Assembly: GCA_964431205.1 (NCBI GenBank)
Contig: CAYSIX010000154.1
Span: 1-10,226 of the forward strand
Direction of reading: 5' to 3'
From: CAYSIX01 sp964431205
GTDB lineage: Bacteria; Planctomycetota; Phycisphaerae; Phycisphaerales; Phycisphaeraceae
DNA: 10,226 nt
Part shown: positions 6,251 to 10,226 of the stretch, in pieces
Numbering within the stretch: the first letter of the stretch is position 1
Layout: every line of letters begins with the position of its first letter
Translations under genes and position numbers: made by a program
Notes under the pieces: generated by a model
Database searches by the model: none
Told to the model about the DNA's origin: nothing
The model's input: the letters and a program-made list of their open reading frames with translations, nothing else

Positions 6251-7468
6251 TCACGCCGCCACCGCGGCCGTGATCTTCTCCGCCGCGTCCGTCAGGTCCG
6301 CGCCCACCGTCATCGTCGGGATGTCCGACTTGGCGTCCTCGAGCATCCGCCGCGCCCGCTCGACGTTCGTGCCCTCCAGGCGCACCACCAGCGGCACGTT
6401 GAACCCCACCTCCTTCGCCGCCGTGATGATCGCCGCCGCGATCGTGTCGCACTTGGCGATGCCCCCGAAGATGTTCACCAGCACCCCCTTGACGTTCGCG
6501 TCCTCCAGGATGATCCGGAACGCCTCGGTGACGGCTTCTTCCGTCGCCGACCCGCCCACATCCAGGAAGTTCGCCGGCTCACGCCCGTGCAGCTTGATGA
6601 TGTCCATCGTCGACATCGCCAGGCCCGCCCCGTTGACCAGGCACCCGATTTGACCGTCCAGCTTGATGTACGAGAGCCCGAAGCCCTTGGCGCGCCGCTC
6701 GGCCTGGTCCTCCTCCGCCGGATCCTCCAGCGCGCGAAGGTCGTCGTGGCGGAACAGCGCGTTGTCGTCGAAGTTGATCTTCGCGTCGATCGCCAGGACC
6801 CGCCCGTCCGGGTGATCATCGGTCGCCGGTGTCAGCACCAGCGGGTTGATCTCCGCCAGGCTCGCGTCCGTCGCGACGAACAGCTTCGCCAGGTTCTGCA
6901 TGATCTTCGCCGCCTGGNNNNNNNNNNCCTGGCTCACCTGCTTGCCACGCAGGCCCAGCGCGAACGCCAGTTTCCTCGCCTGGAAGCCCTGCAGCCCCGC
7001 CAGCGGATCGATCGGCTCACGCAGGATCGCCTCCGGCTTGTCCTTGGCCACCTGCTCGATCTCCACGCCGCCCTCCGCCGACGCGATCATCACCGGGCAG
7101 CCTCCCGCTCGATCCACCGCGATGCCGAGGTAATACTCCTTCTCGATGTCCACTCCCGACGCCACCAGCAGCTTCGACACCTTCACCCCGCCCGGGCCGG
7201 TCTGCGGCGTCACCAGCGGCTTGCTCAGGATCGCCTCCGCCGCCTGCCGCGCCTCCTCGGCCGACCGCACCAGCTTTACCCCCCCGCCCTTGCCCCGGCC
7301 ACCCGCGTGCACCTGCGCCTTGACCACCGCCAGCTTCGCGCCGTGATCGGCCGCCAGACGCTCGTACGCCTTCGCCGCACCCGCCGCGTCCTCCACCACC
7401 TCCGCCGGCGGCACCGCGATCCCGTAACGCTCCATCAACTCCCGCGACTGATACTCGTGGATCTTCAC
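6251..7468 (-). CDS. sucC: succinyl-CoA synthetase (ADP-forming) beta subunit SucC
   Basis: This is the beta subunit of the TCA-cycle enzyme that converts succinyl-CoA to succinate with ATP or GTP formation. It supplies the nucleotide-binding ATP-grasp domain and works with SucD, which carries the phosphohistidine. The start is GTG 7468: the product begins VKIHEYQSRELMERYGI, the usual SucC N-terminus, and GAGGAGG stands nine to ten bases upstream. Motifs are QVHAGGRGKGGGVK (about 52-65), ASLAEINPLVLT, a GCLVNGAGLAMSTMDI segment, FLDVGGSATEEAVTEAF, NIFGGIAKCDTI and RLEGTNVERAR. As given it codes for 405 residues including a 10-N gap. If the gap is collapsed (see finding) it would be 400 residues. 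No sucD follows on the same strand, where it usually lies, and the next gene downstream is the convergent TM2 gene. Confidence 0.96.
   Translation of the reverse strand: MKIHEYQSRELMERYGIAVPPAEVVEDAAGAAKAYERLAADHGAKLAVVKAQVHAGGRGKGGGVKLVRSAEEARQAAEAILSKPLVTPQTGPGGVKVSKLLVASGVDIEKEYYLGIAVDRAGGCPVMIASAEGGVEIEQVAKDKPEAILREPIDPLAGLQGFQARKLAFALGLRGKQVSQXXXXQAAKIMQNLAKLFVATDASLAEINPLVLTPATDDHPDGRVLAIDAKINFDDNALFRHDDLRALEDPAEEDQAERRAKGFGLSYIKLDGQIGCLVNGAGLAMSTMDIIKLHGREPANFLDVGGSATEEAVTEAFRIILEDANVKGVLVNIFGGIAKCDTIAAAIITAAKEVGFNVPLVVRLEGTNVERARRMLEDAKSDIPTMTVGADLTDAAEKITAAVAA
6918..6927. other. assembly gap (10 N) inside sucC
   Basis: Ten N bases interrupt sucC between ...KQVSQ and QAAKIM. The flanks share the same five bases, CCTGG (6913-6917 and 6928-6932), and the reading frame is open on both sides. 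The gap is most likely a joining artefact and not ten real bases. Confidence 0.98.
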
Positions 7469-7543
7469 CGCCTGGCTACCTCCTCGGGCGCGCCGGCGCC
7501 CATCGTCTCGCGTCACCCGGCCCCACGCGGCGCCGGGCCGGCG

Positions 7544-7572
7544 ATCATACCGACCCGCCACCATCGGCGCAA
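7544..7572 (-). promoter_or_regulatory. sigma70-type promoter for sucC
   Basis: On the minus strand, -35 TTGCGC (7567-7572, three of six) and -10 TATGAT (7544-7549, five of six) are separated by exactly 17 bases. The start would be near 7537, giving a leader of about 69 bases before the GTG at 7468. The leader is very GC-rich and could form a short stem (CCCGGC/GCCGGG). Confidence 0.5.
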
Positions 7573-7893
7573 CCGCCGGCCCTCGTGACGCCGACGCGAG
7601 CGGTGGTCATTCTTGGCGACTCCCTGCCTTGCCTAAGCAAACGTGGCGCGAGCACGGGTTCGGGCAACTGTCTTGGATGATTCAGGAGTCGGGACGCGTG
7701 TTCACCGCTTGACGACGAGCAAGCGTCCGCCGCATCGAAGCGCCATTCGACCTCCGCGTTCCGGAGAGGCGTGCGTACGCCCGGCCGGTCTTCTCGTGGG
7801 TCGCCCGCGGGGCGATAGCCACCTGACACGCGACACAGCCGCTTGGCGACTCAGCGTTCTGGCGTTTCGGCACGTCGGCCGCTCGCAGTTGAG
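7573..7893. other. unassigned spacer between DUF2237 gene and sucC
   Basis: No recognisable gene was found in about 320 bases. Open frames exist on both strands, as expected in GC-rich DNA, but none has a ribosome site or a recognisable product. The 11-base direct repeat CTTGGCGACTC occurs at 7612-7622 and 7842-7852. CGACTCC (7617-7623) can pair with GGAGTCG (7685-7691). The composition looks less GC-extreme than the flanking genes. It could be an untranslated region, a remnant or a dispersed repeat. Confidence 0.4.
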
Positions 7894-8259
7894 CTACACC
7901 ACCGCGTGAGCCTTGAGCTCCTCCAGGCTCACGAACTCCAGCGCCGACATGTGCGTCGCCTCCAGTACCACCGGCGGCGCGACGCCCGCCTCCAACGCCT
8001 CCTGCCACCGCTGCACGCACAGGCACCAGCGGTCGCCCGGCTTCAGACCCGCGAAGCCCATCTCCGGCACCGGCGTCTCCAGGTCGTTGCCCCGCGACCG
8101 GGTGAACTCCAGAAACTCCCGCGTCATCCGCGCACAGACCACGTGCAGGCCCAGGTCGTCCCGGCCCGTTCGACAGCACCCGTCTCGGTAAAAACCGGTC
8201 AACGGCTCCAACGAGCACGGCTCCAGCTCGCCACCCAGCACGTTCTTCGGCGTCGGCAT
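7894..8259 (-). CDS. DUF2237 family protein
   Basis: This small, probably cytosolic protein of 121 residues is of unknown function, and nearly its whole length matches the DUF2237 family pattern. NVLGGELEPCSLEPLTGFYR (6-25) is followed by DGCCRTG (26-32), DLGLHVVCARMT (35-46), GLKPGDRWCLCVQRW (71-85) and VVLEATHMSALEFVSLEELK (97-116). Six cysteines (15, 28, 29, 42, 79, 81) sit in the conserved blocks, which suggests metal binding or redox chemistry, but this is inference. Its ATG lies 39 bases after the stop of the PIN-TRAM gene on the same strand, so it is probably translated from the same mRNA. The ribosome site is weak. A larger 178-residue frame overlapping it is a shadow. Confidence 0.9.
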   Translation of the reverse strand: MPTPKNVLGGELEPCSLEPLTGFYRDGCCRTGRDDLGLHVVCARMTREFLEFTRSRGNDLETPVPEMGFAGLKPGDRWCLCVQRWQEALEAGVAPPVVLEATHMSALEFVSLEELKAHAVV

Positions 8260-8298
8260 GTCGAGATTGTAGGAGCCGCCGATGCGCGATGCCGTCGG

Positions 8299-9498
8299 TC
8301 AGCCGCGTCGCGGGTTGCGACCGACGCCGCGGGGACGCACGCGTGATGGGGTCGAGCGCGGCTGAGCGGCGTCGGTGGCTGAGGCGGCGACGGGGGCGCC
8401 CGAGTCGTCCGCGGGCGGCGTGGATGCCGTGGCGGTCTGGGCGTCGGAACGATCGGGCTTCTCATCCGCGATCTTGCCGAAGACCATGCGGCCGGCCTTG
8501 GTCTGCAGGGTACTGGTGACGGTGATGTCGAGCGTCTCACCGAGGCGGTGGCGAGCGCCCTCGACGACAACCATGGTGCCATCCTCGAGATAGCCGACGC
8601 CTTGCGTGGGCGCCTCGCCGGGCTTGATGACCTTGACGGACATCGGCTCGCCGGGCAGGACGACGGGGCGCATCGCCTGAGCCAGGTCGTTGAGGTTGAT
8701 CACGTCCATGCCGCGGAGGGTGGCGACCTTGTGGAGGTTGAAGTCGTTGGTCATCAGCCGGGCCTGCTGGCGTTCGGCCAGGGCGAGCAGCTTCTGATCG
8801 ACCGAGGACCCGGGCGGGTCGGTCTCGTCGATGTGGACCTCGACGAGGTGGCCGTCCTGGAGTTTCTGAAGGACGTCGAGGCCGCGGCGGCCGCGTTCGC
8901 GTCGGAGCCGGTCAGCGGAATCGGCGACGTGCTGGAGTTCCTGGAGGACAAACCGCGGGACGATGATCGTGCCCTGAAGGACATTGGTCTGAACGATGTC
9001 GAGGATGCGGCCGTCGATGATGACGGAGGTGTCGAGGATGGTCGGGCGGTTGCCGCGGACTTCCTTGGCGAACTCGACATAGGGGATGACGAAGCGGAAG
9101 TCGTCCTTGGTTTGCAGGGCCAGGGACATGGCGACGTAGCAGGAGATCAGGCCGATGAGGACCTTGACGCCCTGGAGTAGGTTGGCGAAGGCGGAGGCGG
9201 TGACGCCGCGGGGCCGGGGTGCGAGCAGGCCGATCAGGTCCACGACGAAGGAGAGGGCGTAGGCGGCGACGAGGCCAGCGATCAGGCCCAGGAACACACC
9301 GGAGATGGCCGAGAGGCGCTTGCGCGGGCTGGCGACGTCGATGGCGATGATCAGCCCGGCCACGGCAAGCGCCGCCATCATGAGGATGACGAACTGAGGG
9401 AAGTTGAGATCGGCGCCCCATTGGTTGGGCAGCAGATAGAGGGCGGTGACGGCCGCGACGAGGATGATGAACGTGCCGCGAAGGATGTAGAGGATCAT
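8299..9498 (-). CDS. membrane-anchored PIN-TRAM domain protein (YacL type)
   Basis: This 399-residue protein has the architecture of B. subtilis YacL. Four membrane helices (about 5-22, 36-54, 66-90 and 108-127) are followed by a PIN domain (about 152-275) and a TRAM domain (about 283-343). A disordered, alanine/proline-rich tail ends in a basic stretch. PIN domains are usually metal-dependent ribonucleases. The acidic residues expected are present: Asp156 in ILDTSVIIDGR, Glu187 in VLQEL, Asp234 in SVDQKLL and Asp252 in MTNDFNL. The TRAM part (MSVKVIKPG, GVGYLEDGTMVVVEGA, TVTSTLQTKAGRMVFGK) is a likely RNA-binding fold. Its target is unknown. ATG 9498 starts directly with the first helix; only a weak GGAA precedes it. 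It is the first gene of a probable operon with the DUF2237 gene. Confidence 0.92.
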   Translation of the reverse strand: MILYILRGTFIILVAAVTALYLLPNQWGADLNFPQFVILMMAALAVAGLIIAIDVASPRKRLSAISGVFLGLIAGLVAAYALSFVVDLIGLLAPRPRGVTASAFANLLQGVKVLIGLISCYVAMSLALQTKDDFRFVIPYVEFAKEVRGNRPTILDTSVIIDGRILDIVQTNVLQGTIIVPRFVLQELQHVADSADRLRRERGRRGLDVLQKLQDGHLVEVHIDETDPPGSSVDQKLLALAERQQARLMTNDFNLHKVATLRGMDVINLNDLAQAMRPVVLPGEPMSVKVIKPGEAPTQGVGYLEDGTMVVVEGARHRLGETLDITVTSTLQTKAGRMVFGKIADEKPDRSDAQTATASTPPADDSGAPVAASATDAAQPRSTPSRVRPRGVGRNPRRG

Positions 9499-9560
9499 GA
9501 GTTCGTTCCGGATGACAGAAGCGATGAATCGGCCAGCGGGCCGGGATAAATGGATGTCAA

Positions 9561-9589
9561 AGCATAGACGGCCGGTGGACCGCGGCCAA
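9561..9589 (-). promoter_or_regulatory. sigma70-type promoter for the PIN-TRAM/DUF2237 operon
   Basis: On the minus strand, -35 TTGGCC (9584-9589) and -10 TATGCT (9561-9566), each four of six to consensus, have 17-base spacing. The start would be near 9554, about 56 bases before ATG 9498. A TTGACA hexamer just downstream lacks a partner -10 box. Confidence 0.42.
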
Positions 9590-9870
9590 GGGAAGCGGGC
9601 CGTGACCGCGATTGGTCGGCGGCCTCGTCCGCCGATTCGCGGCAGACCCGATGCGGCGCGGCCCGCGGATGCCGGCGAACAAGGCTTGTGGACCCGCCGC
9701 CCTCACCGGGCGTCCGGCAGGAGTCGTCGCGGTCGACGGACCTCGCCGCTGTTCACGGCGTGGGGCGTGGACGCCGAGCGATGACGCGACAGCGTCTTTC
9801 CCGCATCCCTCGTGGCACGGACTTGCATCGAGGGGGCTAACATTCGACACTGCCTTCACGTCGCGTGGAC
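9590..9870. other. intergenic region without recognisable gene
   Basis: This stretch lies between the PIN-TRAM promoter and the SRP RNA. Open frames on both strands have no ribosome sites and no family resemblance, and one runs into the SRP RNA. A hairpin with the 7-bp stem TCGGCGG/CCGCCGA and a 6-base loop lies at 9616-9635, without a T-run. Otherwise I see nothing except a possible promoter near its right end. Confidence 0.5.
9823..9851 (+). promoter_or_regulatory. possible promoter for SRP RNA
   Basis: TTGCAT (9823-9828) and GACACT (9846-9851) have 17-base spacing and lie 20 bases before the SRP RNA helix begins. The -10 match is poor (three of six). The start would be near 9858, requiring 5' trimming of about 14 bases. 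Confidence 0.25.
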
Positions 9871-9871
9871 A

Positions 9872-9974
9872 GGTGGCCGGGCCCGGTGCACGGGTCGGCT
9901 CGTGAACCGGGTCAGGCCTTGACCGGAGCAGCCCTAAGCGTCGTCGGCCCGGTGCCGCCGGTGTCCTGGCCCCC
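9872..9974 (+). ncRNA. ffs: small signal recognition particle RNA (4.5S-type)
   Basis: This is the RNA of the signal recognition particle, which binds Ffh and directs ribosomes making membrane proteins to FtsY. The core GTGAACCGGGTCAGG (9902-9916) and AGCAGCCCTAAGC (9927-9939) matches the conserved bacterial helix 8 region, where GTCAGG and AGCAG form the Ffh-binding internal loop. The outer arms pair to make the expected rod: GTGCACGGGTCGG (9887-9899) with GTCGGCCCGGTGC further 3', CCGG with CCGG, and GGCC (9875-9878) with GGCC (9968-9971). Ends are approximate. It stands about 155 bases before dnaX on the same strand, an arrangement known from other bacteria. The apical ten bases (9917-9926, CCTTGACCGG) have the usual number but not the usual GGAA tetraloop. 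Confidence 0.87.
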
Positions 9975-9994
9975 TGTCCCCGCGACGTGGAAAG

Positions 9995-10029
9995 GCAGGG
10001 AGCAGGGGTCAGGGTGCAGGGATCAGGAC
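9995..10029 (+). repeat. five tandem heptamers (K-CAGGG-N)
   Basis: Five consecutive 7-base units read GCAGGGA, GCAGGGG, TCAGGGT, GCAGGGA and TCAGGAC, in register and without interruption. They lie between the SRP RNA and dnaX. Complementary copies occur downstream: CCCTGA (10064-10069), GACCCCTG (10075-10082) and CCTGATC (10093-10099). The transcript could therefore fold into alternative stems. Confidence 0.75.
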
Positions 10030-10129
10030 TCGGTCCAATGCCTTTCGGGTACGCCGACGCTCGCCCTGAGGCCCGACCCCTGAGCGCTGTTGCCTGATCG
10101 ACCCCCCCGGCCCCCGGACGCGGACCGCC

Positions 10130-10226
10130 ATGGCCTACACCGTCCTCGCACGCAGATACCGCTCGACCAGCTTCGGCGGCGTCATCGGCCAGGAACCGAT
10201 CGCCCGCACCCTCCGCAACGCCATCG
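10130..10226 (+). CDS. dnaX: DNA polymerase III subunit gamma/tau DnaX, N-terminus only
   Basis: DnaX is the clamp-loader ATPase of the replicative polymerase. Only 32 codons are in the window. MAYTVLARRYRSTSFGGVIG followed by QEPIARTLRNAI is the characteristic DnaX N-terminus (YxVLARKYRPxxFxxVVGQExVxxTLxNAI). The Walker A motif would lie beyond the window. ATG 10130 is the natural start; only a weak purine stretch (GGACGCGGA) precedes it. The nearby upstream SRP RNA supports the assignment. Confidence 0.93.
   Translation, partial: MAYTVLARRYRSTSFGGVIGQEPIARTLRNAI

Noticed and set aside
6587..7588. 333-residue plus-strand open frame opposite sucC
   Set aside because: It is antisense to a highly conserved enzyme gene and shares its codon periodicity. 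It also spans the N gap.
7845..7909. tRNA-like string GGTGTAGCTCAACTG on the minus strand
   Set aside because: The D-arm-like part is present by chance, partly within the DUF2237 stop region. No anticodon stem, no GGTTCGA T-loop and no matching acceptor 3' strand follow.
7643..7909. 88-residue plus-strand open frame in the sucC-DUF2237 spacer
   Set aside because: It has no ribosome site, overlaps the end of the DUF2237 gene, has a basic low-information composition and no family resemblance.
9612..9905. 97-residue plus-strand open frame before dnaX
   Set aside because: It runs into the SRP RNA gene, has no ribosome site and matches no family pattern.

Overview
The window is GC-rich bacterial chromosome. 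The best guess for the host is a planctomycete, probably of the Phycisphaerae type. This is inferred from two tandem PEP-CTERM (VPEPAT) surface proteins, a TatC with a large extracytoplasmic insert, promoters with weak -35 boxes, a GTG start for sucC, and the overall housekeeping set. No phage, transposon, CRISPR or defence genes were seen. This is mostly ordinary chromosome, and the interest lies in details.

Layout. Bases 1-64 (minus) are the 5' part of a tRNA-Ser(GGA), cut by the window edge, with a readable promoter behind it. Divergent from it is truB (158-871, +), a tRNA pseudouridine-55 synthase. It converges on tatC (975-2030, -), which has an insert of about 100 residues in one external loop. 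A 187-base divergent control region separates tatC from a secreted clan GH-A glycosidase-like protein (2218-3864, +) and holds a perfect 13-base palindrome resembling LacI-family operators. Next come two minus-strand PEP-CTERM paralogs (3904-4782 and 4976-5854), each exactly 292 residues long. Divergent from the second is a 67-residue TM2-domain membrane protein (5981-6184, +), possibly translated from a leaderless mRNA. It converges, across a strong GC hairpin, on sucC (6251-7468, -), the succinyl-CoA synthetase beta subunit. sucC contains a 10-N assembly gap that looks artefactual. A 425-base spacer holds the sucC promoter and sequence I cannot assign. Then a probable two-gene minus-strand operon follows: a membrane-anchored PIN-TRAM protein of the YacL type (8299-9498), then a DUF2237 protein (7894-8259).

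The right end (9499-10226, +) has no convincing protein gene until dnaX starts at 10130. It does contain a bacterial small SRP RNA (about 9872-9974), recognised by its GTCAGG...AGCAG core. The SRP RNA lies just upstream of dnaX, an arrangement known in other bacteria. Its apical loop lacks the usual GGAA tetraloop. Between SRP RNA and dnaX lies an array of five heptamers with complementary copies further downstream.

Functional links are loose. SRP RNA and TatC serve two protein-export routes. The PEP-CTERM proteins and the glycosidase carry export signals, though nothing shows a specific pathway dependence. tRNA-Ser and TruB both relate to tRNA. No exosortase, tatA/B or sucD is present in the window.
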